DNA of 14,087 nucleotides from Alphaproteobacteria bacterium UBA6544. Its GTDB lineage: Bacteria > Pseudomonadota > Alphaproteobacteria > UBA8366. How positions within the stretch are numbered: the first letter of the stretch is position 1; every line of letters starts with the position of its first letter. Position numbers and translations under genes: made by a program. Below the pieces are notes generated by a model. It was given only the letters and a program-made list of their open reading frames with translations. It was not told the origin of the DNA and made no database searches. The stretch is taken from positions 1 through 14,087 of the forward strand of contig DJKK01000125.1 in the NCBI GenBank assembly GCA_002434595.1, in the 5' to 3' direction. Shown one piece after another: positions 7,586 through 13,605 of this stretch.

Positions 7586-8818
7586 CTATTCGGCCGGCGC
7601 GGCACCCGGCTGCGCCGGCTTGTCCTGTGGCAGAAAGATCAGCAAGAGCGCGACGACAAGCGTCGCCACGGCGAGACCCCCGAACAGCATATCAAGCGCA
7701 CTCGTCGCTTCTTCGATGAACGCCACCAATGCGACCGAGAGAGGGGCTGCGCTAAATGTGATGACGAACTTTATCCCGAAGATTAGGTTTCTGTGGCGTG
7801 CGGGCGCGTAGCGAAAGATCAACATGTTTTCCGCAGGAAGCATAGTGATATTGACCGCGACGGCCAACATCGCCGCACCGACAAGGCCGAGGCCAGTCGT
7901 GATTGAGATCGCCGACAACATCACAATCTGCAGGAACCAGCAAAGTACATAGATGTACTTTAGCGAATATCGGTCCGCCAACATGCCGCCGACATACTGC
8001 ATAACGATGCTGGACGAATAGACGATCGACACGATGGCGCCGAGACTGGTAGCACTACTCGTGTCCAATGTGAACCCGCCGAGCAAATTCAGACTCCAGT
8101 CCGCTAGTTCAATATCAAAATGCTTCGGCAGGGCGGTCTGCGTCGACTGATAGATCACACCTCCCACGGCAAGCGATATCAGCAAAAGAACGGATACCCT
8201 GATAAAGTCGCGCCGAGCGTTCTCCTGTCCGTCAGACTCCCCTGCCGAATCACCATCGACAATCCGCTCTTGTGCGACGTAGAGCCACATCCAGAGACCG
8301 GTCGCCACACAGACCACGCCCGGCATCGTGAACGCCATACGCCATCCAAACACGTCAATCAAAATACCGGCGATTACGGCGGCGCCGGCATTGCCAAGAC
8401 TACCAAATATGCCGTTCACCGCCAAAACCTTGCCGGTATTGGTAGTTGTGCTGCGAATTAGCCAAGGGATACCAACAGGATGATATATTGCACCGAAAAC
8501 CCCGATACCCGAGAGTGCTACCAACAGCGCCAATTTGGACGAAATTAGTCCGCATACGATGGATGATATGCCCATACCGAGGAAGAAAATCACCATCGTT
8601 CCGCGCACACTCCATTTGTCAGCAAGCCGACCAGCCGGGATGGCCAACAAGCCCAAGAGCGCGGAAGCGATGGTCCAAAGTTGGAGCAATTCGCTGTAGG
8701 GCTCGTTCCATTCCACCACCAGCGTCAGAACGATGACGAAATAGAACGCGGTCATCATGTGGACATAAAAATGCCCAACACACGAAAAGGCCATCGCAAG
8801 GCGCGCGGAAGAGGTCAT
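7586..8818 (-). CDS. major facilitator superfamily transporter
   Basis: A 410-residue integral membrane protein with about twelve hydrophobic segments split by a charged central loop (about residues 190-210, rich in Asp, Glu, Gln and Arg). The MFS motif A after the second helix reads GRLADKWSVRG (63-73) and a second copy in the C-terminal half reads GGMLADRYSLKY. The pattern YHPVGIPWLIR resembles the fosmidomycin-resistance (Fsr) and related drug or metabolite exporter branch, but the substrate cannot be told from sequence. The ATG directly follows the stop codon of the channel gene (TAG ATG), with AAGGA about ten bases upstream inside that gene, so translation is very likely coupled. A Pro/Ala-rich C-terminus (KPAQPGAAPAE) ends the protein. 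Confidence 0.88.
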   Translation of the reverse strand: MTSSARLAMAFSCVGHFYVHMMTAFYFVIVLTLVVEWNEPYSELLQLWTIASALLGLLAIPAGRLADKWSVRGTMVIFFLGMGISSIVCGLISSKLALLVALSGIGVFGAIYHPVGIPWLIRSTTTNTGKVLAVNGIFGSLGNAGAAVIAGILIDVFGWRMAFTMPGVVCVATGLWMWLYVAQERIVDGDSAGESDGQENARRDFIRVSVLLLISLAVGGVIYQSTQTALPKHFDIELADWSLNLLGGFTLDTSSATSLGAIVSIVYSSSIVMQYVGGMLADRYSLKYIYVLCWFLQIVMLSAISITTGLGLVGAAMLAVAVNITMLPAENMLIFRYAPARHRNLIFGIKFVITFSAAPLSVALVAFIEEATSALDMLFGGLAVATLVVALLLIFLPQDKPAQPGAAPAE

Positions 8819-9649
8819 CTAGGCTACATCCTTCTTTGTTGGATGCCGCTGGCAAATCATAAAGATTACCGCAGCCGCAAGCACACTTCCACCCACGATG
8901 TTGCCGAGGGTGACCGGCTGAAGATTAGCGATGAAGCGCACGACATAGACGCTTTCCGAACCTGCATGCATGGCGACCGGGATAGAATACTTATTGGCGC
9001 CCGAATGCTCGAAATCAAGCGCTACAAATGCCGTGACGAGCAAAACAATCGCGATAAATTTACCTGCGACATGGTGCGCGTCAAAACTTTTCCAAACCGC
9101 GAGGCAAACATGGACAATACGTAGCATGCCGCGCACGAAGGCGTCGATGAACGGCAGCGCCGTACCCTTCGAAATTGAAATCGCAGTTGATTGAACCGCG
9201 CTGTCCCCGAGCGATAGCGTTCCTGAAAAATACACCAACACCGCGCTAACTACGGAACCGATGAACTTACCGATATGGACGATTGCCCAGTTCCGGAGCA
9301 GTTCAACTGCCCAAACCTTCTTATCCGCCCATGCCATGACAATCAGGCAAATGCCAGTAAACAACTCTGCCCCGCCGACAATGACAAGGACGAATCCGAG
9401 CGAGAAAATCAGAGCACCGAGCAACCGGATCACGCCAAAACCGCCTTCAATGCCCGTTATGGTCACGGTGTAGAACATGGCGCCGAATGCGATAAAGGCG
9501 CAAACACGGATTCCGAGCATCAAACTCAGCAGAATGGCGAGCCGCGCCTTCCGGACGCCGACATTTTCAATCAATATCGCGATTTCAAACGGTGTATAAG
9601 GATCGATAACCCGTAACGCTGGATGCTTGACCTCAGCCACCTTGCGCAC
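8819..9649 (-). CDS. formate/nitrite transporter (FNT) family channel with unusual pore residues
   Basis: A 276-residue FNT-family membrane protein: N-terminal DPYTPFEIAILIENVGVRKA, six hydrophobic segments, GGAELFTG (92-99) and the central-His motif FEHSGANKY with His215. Family members are pentameric channels for small anions such as formate, nitrite or hydrosulfide. Three positions are odd. The second membrane Asn motif, normally CN or AN before LxVCLAVW, reads RIVHVCLAVW, so Arg177-Ile178 replace it; the GN of the NWxxVxxGN segment reads GK (Lys128); ELFTG is followed by Ile100. The central His is kept. Start GTG at 9649 follows the cutA stop codon with no gap (TAG GTG); an alternative GTG three codons later has a better ribosome-binding site (AGGTG). 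It is the middle gene of the cutA operon. Confidence 0.88.
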   Translation of the reverse strand: MRKVAEVKHPALRVIDPYTPFEIAILIENVGVRKARLAILLSLMLGIRVCAFIAFGAMFYTVTITGIEGGFGVIRLLGALIFSLGFVLVIVGGAELFTGICLIVMAWADKKVWAVELLRNWAIVHIGKFIGSVVSAVLVYFSGTLSLGDSAVQSTAISISKGTALPFIDAFVRGMLRIVHVCLAVWKSFDAHHVAGKFIAIVLLVTAFVALDFEHSGANKYSIPVAMHAGSESVYVVRFIANLQPVTLGNIVGGSVLAAAVIFMICQRHPTKKDVA

Positions 9650-9967
9650 CTATCCAATCGTTTCGGCTGCAATCCAGTCGAGGAATTCTAAATGACCCGA
9701 CGCTATCGGCAATGCGACAACGCACGGGCAATCATAGCTGTGAATTTCCAGCACACGAGTCGTCAATGCTTCGACCTTGTCGTCCGTGGTCTTCGCAATG
9801 AGTACGCTTTCCTCATCTTCCTGTATGTCGCCTTCCCATCGGAAGATAGACACAATCGGTCCGTGCACATTGGCGCAGGCCGCCAGCCGCTTTGTGACCA
9901 GGTCTCGACCGATGCCAGCGGCTTCTTCTGAATCACGCGCGGTTATATAGACGAGACATGCCGACAT
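9650..9967 (-). CDS. cutA: CutA-family divalent-cation tolerance protein
   Basis: A 105-residue protein with the CutA fold signature throughout: LVYITARDSEEAAGIGRDLV at the N-terminus, RLAACANV (27-34), a central FRWEGDIQEDEESVLIAKTT, and HSYDCPCVVALPI (76-88) ahead of the terminal helix. CutA proteins form stable trimers; in Escherichia coli the locus was linked to copper tolerance, but the biochemical role is unsettled. Here it leads an operon with two membrane transporters, which suits a link to transport or stress. The ATG has a good ribosome-binding site (GGAG, eight bases upstream). A 7-4-7 inverted repeat lies just upstream and may control the operon. Confidence 0.92.
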   Translation of the reverse strand: MSACLVYITARDSEEAAGIGRDLVTKRLAACANVHGPIVSIFRWEGDIQEDEESVLIAKTTDDKVEALTTRVLEIHSYDCPCVVALPIASGHLEFLDWIAAETIG

Positions 9968-9986
9968 GGCTTCGGCTCCAAAGTAT

Positions 9987-10004
9987 TGCGAAACGTATTT
10001 CGCA
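9987..10004. promoter_or_regulatory. inverted repeat upstream of cutA, candidate operator
   Basis: TGCGAAA (9987-9993) and TTTCGCA (9998-10004) form a perfect 7-base inverted repeat around CGTA. It sits 20 bases upstream of the cutA start, just before its ribosome-binding site, in the gap between divergent genes. The symmetry fits a dimeric repressor or regulator site, but an RNA hairpin in the leader is also possible. I cannot name the regulator. Confidence 0.45.
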
Positions 10005-10083
10005 GAAGTTCGGCCGCCGGGTTGGCGGCGGCGTCATTCTATCTTACCATGTCTAAACGGGCCAATCGTCTGGTAACCTAATC

Positions 10084-10359
10084 ATGACGACTACGACGAA
10101 GGGGAAATCCGCGGCACGCCGAGGTAAAGGTCGTTCCGCGACGCCAACATCCAGCCAGCTTTCATGGCTGCAAAGCGGGCTTGATCAACCGGGTGGTAAA
10201 TTGCCGCTTTTCGACAATGCCGGCCAGCGGATCAATCCTCGCACTGTCAAGAGTTGCCTGGCACAGAGATGGGCCGAGCCCTGGTTTACCAACCCAATTA
10301 AGCCGGATTGGCTGGTCTGCAAACTTACCAAAGAAGGACGGCGGATCGCCGGCGGATAG
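10084..10359 (+). CDS. small conserved-looking protein of unknown function
   Basis: I do not recognise a named family. The 91-residue protein has a basic, Thr/Ser/Gly-rich N-terminal tail (residues 1-23, MTTTTKGKSAARRGKGRSA) followed by a compact, well-ordered region: SQLSWLQSGLDQPGGKLPLF, then NPRTVKSCLAQRWAEPWF and KPDWLVCKLTKEGRRIA. The pattern of a helix, RTVKSCLAQGW-like helix and LVCKLTKEGR resembles a small winged-helix domain such as the end of MarR-like proteins, so nucleic-acid binding is possible. It is divergent from the cutA operon and the two share a 116-base control region. TTACCA (10044-10049) and TGGTAA (10071-10076) could pair just before the start codon. Base composition is like its neighbours. 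The start ATG has only a weak ribosome-binding site. Confidence 0.6.
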   Translation: MTTTTKGKSAARRGKGRSATPTSSQLSWLQSGLDQPGGKLPLFDNAGQRINPRTVKSCLAQRWAEPWFTNPIKPDWLVCKLTKEGRRIAGG

Positions 10360-10374
10360 TGATGCGCCCTTCCA

Positions 10375-10396
10375 AAACCCAAATAATTAAGGGTTT
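10375..10396. terminator. weak hairpin after the 91-residue protein gene
   Basis: AAACCC (10375-10380) and GGGTTT (10391-10396) pair around a 10-base AT-rich loop, 15 bases after the stop codon at 10357-10359. No long T run follows, so it may be a weak terminator or only a chance repeat. Confidence 0.25.
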
Positions 10397-10397
10397 A

Positions 10398-10563
10398 ACA
10401 CCAAATCATGATGAACGGCGAGCGAGTGTGATTCGCGTGACACGGGCGACCCCAATCTAATGATGCCGGGCATAGCGCCCAGTAAATTCGCGGATTGGAT
10501 CGCCAGGCTGGAGGGTCCGGCGATGAAGATCATCGCGCGAAGCACCCAATGGTTCACGTCTAA
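10398..10563. other. stretch with no supported gene
   Basis: Short open frames exist on both strands (a plus frame with FADWIARLEGPAMK and a minus frame with VLRAMIFIAGPSSLA) but none has a ribosome-binding site, a recognised motif or clear family wording. It precedes the small Cys-rich peptide frame and may hold its promoter. Confidence 0.4.
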
Positions 10564-10758
10564 CCTTGTTTCAGGCGGGTTCATTTATTCAAGAAACCGT
10601 CCGTTTCTGTCAGTGTCTCCGCACTCGCTGCCAGTGCGGCAGTTACACCAATGGCTGTCTCTGCGGCCGATGCCCCGAATTTCCCTTTACAGCTCGCCAA
10701 GTGCAATCCTTGCGCTGGCAAGAAGAGCTCCAATCCCTGCGCAAGTAAAAAGAAGTAA
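10564..10758 (+). pseudogene. small secreted Cys-rich peptide (NPC motifs), no usable start codon
   Basis: In the frame ending at TAA 10756-10758 the sequence reads LFKKPSVSVSVSALAASAAV, then TPMAVSAADAPNF, then KCNPCAGKKSSNPCASKKK. This is a classic short signal peptide (positive start, Ala/Val/Ser-rich core, cleavage expected after VSAA) plus a mature part of about 30 residues with three Cys residues in two NPCA motifs and many Lys. No ATG, GTG or TTG is present in frame upstream of the signal peptide: the frame opens at TAA (10561-10563) and the codon where a start is expected (after AGGCGGG, 10573-10579) is TTA at 10585. The first in-frame ATG (10651) falls inside the signal peptide. A good terminator follows. 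Small Cys-containing exported peptides of this sort, including copper-binding bufferin-like ones, are known in proteobacteria; I cannot assign a family. Either the start was lost by mutation or there is a sequence error. Confidence 0.6.
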
Positions 10759-10784
10759 GGACGCAGGCCTCTTCGAGACGAATC

Positions 10785-10816
10785 AAGACGCCGGCGCATT
10801 TCGTGCCGTCTTTTTT
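10785..10816 (+). terminator. Rho-independent terminator after the Cys-rich peptide frame
   Basis: AAGACG (10785-10790) pairs with CGTCTT (10807-10812). Inside, after a CCG bulge, GCGC pairs with GTGC around loop ATTTC. The stem runs into TTTTTT (10811-10816). It starts 26 bases after the peptide stop codon, which supports a plus-strand transcription unit here. The same bases lie next to the end of the opposing DUF218 gene. Confidence 0.65.
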
Positions 10817-11598
10817 CATTGCGTCGGGCCCACGGGCGTACCGGGACCTTGGAAAAAACCCCAGAGACGAGTCCAGATGAACCCAAGCCCCTCATTCATG
10901 ACCCGCCGAGTCATCCCGAAACCGTAATTCGAGGGAAGAAAATCACGCCAATGAATGGCGCGAACAGCATGCAGAGGCGTTGGCGCCGCGTGAACGTCGA
11001 ATCCGGCTCCACGAAATGCCGCCTCTGCCCGCCTTGCGTGCTTTGGACCAGTTACCAGCACGATCGTCCACACCGACTCATTCATCAGGGTTTCCGCCGC
11101 ATAACGGGCGCTTTCAAGCGTATCCCGGCCGCGTTCGAGGACCCAGCGCACGGGAACATGAAACTCTTTGCGCAGGAGCTCAGCCGCAGTAGCGGCTTCA
11201 GTTTGCGCACTAGGGGAAGCTCGTTCTCCAACAACCAGGATCGGCAGGCCGTGGCGACGGTGCAGCCATGCCGCATAGCGCCCTCGCACCAGCGTATTGT
11301 TGCTGGCGACGTCACGCCCGTTATACTCGGCTGCATTCGCGTAGAGCCCGCCTGGTAATAGCACGATTGCCTGCGACGCAGCTACGGCATCGTCCGAGAT
11401 CGCCATCAGGCGCGATCCCGCGTCCATCAGCGTCAGCCCAACTACCGGAAGCGACGATACAATGAACAACAGCCCCGTCGACCAAATCAACATCCGCCCG
11501 ACACGCCGAGAGCGCAGCCAGACACCGATTAAAGCAAGCACGAAACAATTCACCGGCGGCAACAACACTGTTTGCAGAAGAATCTTTAGTTCGTACAT
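10816..11598 (-). CDS. YdcF/SanA-like DUF218 membrane protein
   Basis: From the ATG at 11598 the protein has 260 residues. Two N-terminal membrane helices (LLQTVLLPPVNCFVLALIGV and LIWSTGLLFIVSSLPVVG) are followed by a DUF218 domain: AIVLLPGGLY (normally IVVLGGG), RGRYAAWLHRRHGLPILVVG, then TAAELLRKEFHVPVRWVLER, RDTLESARYA and VLVTGPKHARRAEAAFR. The helix-then-domain order matches the ElyC/YdcF group, some members of which take part in envelope or cell-wall precursor metabolism. The first Gly of the GGG motif is replaced by Pro, which is mildly unusual. A TTG at 11628 would add ten residues (MAKCAGTESP) with no membrane-protein character, so the ATG is preferred. It lies downstream of tRNA-Pro on the same strand and ends facing the small Cys-rich peptide frame. 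Confidence 0.83.
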   Translation of the reverse strand: MYELKILLQTVLLPPVNCFVLALIGVWLRSRRVGRMLIWSTGLLFIVSSLPVVGLTLMDAGSRLMAISDDAVAASQAIVLLPGGLYANAAEYNGRDVASNNTLVRGRYAAWLHRRHGLPILVVGERASPSAQTEAATAAELLRKEFHVPVRWVLERGRDTLESARYAAETLMNESVWTIVLVTGPKHARRAEAAFRGAGFDVHAAPTPLHAVRAIHWRDFLPSNYGFGMTRRVMNEGLGFIWTRLWGFFQGPGTPVGPTQ

Positions 11599-11681
11599 CG
11601 GGCTTTCGGTTCCGGCGCATTTGGCCAATAGCGGTTGCCGGCGGCCAGTTTGCGCAAGTCACTAACGAAACAAAAGGAAAA

Positions 11682-11758
11682 TGGTCGGAGCAGCAGGATT
11701 CGAACCTGCGACCCCTTCGCCCCCAGCAAAGTGCGCTACCAAGCTGCGCCATGCTCCG
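11682..11758 (-). tRNA. tRNA-Pro (anticodon GGG), CCA encoded
   Basis: The minus strand folds as a full cloverleaf. The acceptor CGGAGCA (from 11758) pairs with TGCTCCG. The D arm is GCGC-loop-GCGC, the anticodon stem is CTTTG/CGAAG around loop CTGGGGG, so the anticodon is GGG. The T arm is GCAGG TTCGAAT CCTGC. The discriminator base is A, followed by an encoded CCA (11684-11682) and then TTTT. The body is 74 bases, 77 with CCA. In alphaproteobacteria this tRNA commonly follows the ihfA-merR pair, as here. Confidence 0.96.
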
Positions 11759-11770
11759 ACCGTGACGCGG

Positions 11771-11799
11771 AATGTAGCGCCGCCGCTTGGCATGCGCAA
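11771..11799 (-). promoter_or_regulatory. candidate promoter of tRNA-Pro
   Basis: On the minus strand TTGCGC (11799-11794) is separated by exactly 17 bases from TACATT (11776-11771). The -10 element ends 12 bases before the first tRNA base, fitting a very short leader. It lies between merR and the tRNA. Confidence 0.45.
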
Positions 11800-11811
11800 T
11801 GGTGGAGCCCG

Positions 11812-12198
11812 TCAGGCGGCGGGCGGGTCGAGGAGCTTTCGGATTTCCGACAATTCGGAAATGGCTATCATAATAGCGCGGCGCTGGGAGTCATTGGACA
11901 CCTCAGCCCCGTCGTCCGCGTTCGACAGCAGCGCCTTAACGCCCCGCTCACGGATCAAACGTTTAACACCCTTAATGGTGAAACCGTCGACATAGAGCAG
12001 ATCGCGGATACGCTCCAAGAGCTGAACGTCTTCCAGTCTGTAGTAGCGACGGCCGCCGCCACGCTTTAGCGGGCTCACTTGGGAAAACTTGCTTTCCCAA
12101 AACCTCAAGACGTGCTGTGGCACGTCCAGATAGCGCGAAACTTCACTGATCGTACGGAATGCCTCAGCGGATTTTCCGGATTTCTGACGTTCGCTCAA
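11812..12198 (-). CDS. MerR-family transcriptional regulator
   Basis: A 128-residue protein with an N-terminal MerR winged helix: FRTISEVSRYLDVPQHVLRFWESKF, then KRGGGRRYYRLEDVQLLERI and LLYVDGFTIKGVKRLIRE. The DNA-binding helix-turn-helix and the wing (RGGGRRYYR) are complete. The C-terminal part is short, ending SELSEIRKLLDPPAA, with no Cys-rich metal site, so it is the small MerR type that follows ihfA in alphaproteobacteria. The regulon is not known from sequence. The start is TTG at 12198, six bases after the ihfA stop codon; between them runs the palindrome CGGACTAGTCCG. It is probably co-transcribed with ihfA. Confidence 0.9.
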   Translation of the reverse strand: MSERQKSGKSAEAFRTISEVSRYLDVPQHVLRFWESKFSQVSPLKRGGGRRYYRLEDVQLLERIRDLLYVDGFTIKGVKRLIRERGVKALLSNADDGAEVSNDSQRRAIMIAISELSEIRKLLDPPAA

Positions 12199-12204
12199 AC
12201 CGGA

Positions 12205-12519
12205 CTAGTCCGTACAACGATCCGCCATGCCCGAATTGATACGGTTCTTAAGCACATGGCTCGGGCGGAAGATCAATACCGAACGCGGCAAAATCGGCAC
12301 TTCCTCACCCGTCTTCGGGTTGCGCCCAATGCGCTGCCCCTTTTTACGCACGAAAAAACTCCCGAACGACGAAATCTTGACGGTGTCTCCGCCCGATAAG
12401 GCATCCGAAATTTCGTTGAGAACGGACTCGACCAGATCTGCCGACTCATTTCTAGATAACCCGACTTCTTGGTAAACCGCTTCCGTCAATTGTGCCCGCG
12501 TGACGGTACTTCCCGTCAT
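12205..12519 (-). CDS. ihfA: integration host factor alpha subunit
   Basis: A 104-residue HU/IHF-family DNA-bending protein. The N-terminal helices (TRAQLTEAVYQEVGLSRNES), the body (VKISSFGSFFVRKKGQRIGR) and the beta-arm with RNPKTGEEVPI (66-76, intercalating Pro68) are all present. The wording is IhfA-like and the position next to fabH and a small merR gene is the standard alphaproteobacterial ihfA locus. With IhfB it bends DNA in regulation, recombination and replication. ATG start, preceded by AAGGGGA. A candidate promoter lies at 12574-12602. Confidence 0.94.
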   Translation of the reverse strand: MTGSTVTRAQLTEAVYQEVGLSRNESADLVESVLNEISDALSGGDTVKISSFGSFFVRKKGQRIGRNPKTGEEVPILPRSVLIFRPSHVLKNRINSGMADRCTD

Positions 12520-12573
12520 GTTCTATCCCCTTGCAAGCTAAAGTCCGTTTCAAAACCTTTGTTTATACCCCTA

Positions 12574-12602
12574 ACGGTAGTCCGCACACGCGGAGACGTC
12601 AA
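12574..12602 (-). promoter_or_regulatory. candidate promoter of ihfA-merR, with inverted repeat in the spacer
   Basis: Minus strand: TTGACG (12602-12597), a 17-base spacer, then TACCGT (12579-12574), about 55 bases before the ihfA start. The spacer carries GTCTCCGC and GCGGAC, an imperfect inverted repeat around GTGT that could be a regulator site or the base of an attenuating hairpin from the fabH end. Confidence 0.42.
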
Positions 12603-12632
12603 TTCGGAAGCACGCAGTCATACGCTGGTAAG

Positions 12633-13604
12633 CTAGAGCCGTAAGAGCGCCGAACCCCACGAAAAACCGCCACCAAGCGCCGACAAGGCGATGAGGTTTC
12701 CTTCGCGAAGGCGACCGTCTGAAGCGGCCTCCGCCAAAGCCAAAGGTATCGTCGCCGCGGAAGTATTCGCCTGACGGTCTACGGTCACGACAATCTTCTC
12801 CTCGGGCAGGCTAAGACGCTTGGCAATGCTGTCCATGATTCGCTTGTTTGCCTGATGCGGAATCAGCCAGTCGACTTCATCGATCGAAAGACCGTTATGC
12901 TCGAGAGCCGTCACCACGACCTCGCTCATCCGATGGACAGCATGCCGAAAGACCTCCTTGCCTTCCATACGCAAATGACCCGACGTCCCGGTCGTGCTCG
13001 GCCCACCATCGACATATAGCATGTCGTAATATGCGCCATCCGAGTAAATGTGCGTAGACAGGACTCCGCGGTCCTGATTGTTGCCTGCCGCGTCCGCTGC
13101 CCGAAGAATGGTGGCGCCCGCCCCGTCACCGAAGAGCACACATGTTCCACGATCATCCCAATCGAGGATGCGGCTGAATACCTCGGCACCAATCACCAAC
13201 GCGGTCTCCGCCTGACCGAGGCGTAGCATATTGTCCGCGGTCGCCAGCGCGTAAACGTAGCCGGCGCAGACCGCCTGCACGTCAAACGCCACACCGCGCC
13301 GAATACCTAGGTTCGATTGCACCCGGGTCGCCGTTGCAGGGAAAGTGTTATCCGGCGTCGCCGTCGCCAGCACAATCAGGTCGATGTCGTCGGTCGCAAC
13401 CCCCGCATTTTCAAGCGCCGCGCGCGCCGCCTGCTCCGCGATATCCGAGGTGAGTTCGCCATCCGCCGCGATGTGGCGTTGCGCTATACCAGTGCGCTTG
13501 CGAATCCATTCGTCAGAAGTGTCGATCTTTTTGGCAAGGTCGTCATTCGTGACGACGTCCTTCGGGAGGTACGACCCGAAGCCGATAATTTGGGAGCGGA
13601 GCAT
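12633..13604 (-). CDS. fabH: beta-ketoacyl-ACP synthase III
   Basis: A 323-residue thiolase-fold enzyme that starts fatty-acid synthesis by condensing acetyl-CoA with malonyl-ACP. The catalytic triad is visible: Cys113 in FDVQAVCAGYVYAL, His250 in DWLIPHQANKRIM, and Asn280 in VDRQANTSAATIPLAL. The N-terminal signature (GFGSYLPKDVVTNDDLAK, TSDEWIRKRTGI) and the C-terminal SALGGGFSWGSALLRL are intact, and length is normal. The ATG is one base after the plsX stop codon, so translation is probably coupled. The plsX-fabH pair is the usual arrangement in proteobacteria and links phospholipid acyl supply with chain initiation. Confidence 0.95.
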   Translation of the reverse strand: MLRSQIIGFGSYLPKDVVTNDDLAKKIDTSDEWIRKRTGIAQRHIAADGELTSDIAEQAARAALENAGVATDDIDLIVLATATPDNTFPATATRVQSNLGIRRGVAFDVQAVCAGYVYALATADNMLRLGQAETALVIGAEVFSRILDWDDRGTCVLFGDGAGATILRAADAAGNNQDRGVLSTHIYSDGAYYDMLYVDGGPSTTGTSGHLRMEGKEVFRHAVHRMSEVVVTALEHNGLSIDEVDWLIPHQANKRIMDSIAKRLSLPEEKIVVTVDRQANTSAATIPLALAEAASDGRLREGNLIALSALGGGFSWGSALLRL

Positions 13605-13605
13605 G

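Noticed and set aside
10013..10031. GC-rich hairpin (GCCGCC-GGGTT-GGCGGC) between cutA and the divergent gene, considered as a terminator
   Set aside because: No T run follows on either strand, and no gene ends here; it may be a simple GC-rich repeat.
10460..10584. Overlapping frames on both strands (FADWIARLEGPAMK plus; VLRAMIFIAGPSSLA minus)
   Set aside because: No start signal, no family wording, and neither frame connects to a neighbouring gene.
11321..11752. Minus-strand 143-codon frame through the tRNA and into the DUF218 gene
   Set aside because: It begins inside the tRNA gene (AQLGSALCWGRRGRRFESCC is the typical false translation of a tRNA) and overlaps a well-supported gene in another frame.
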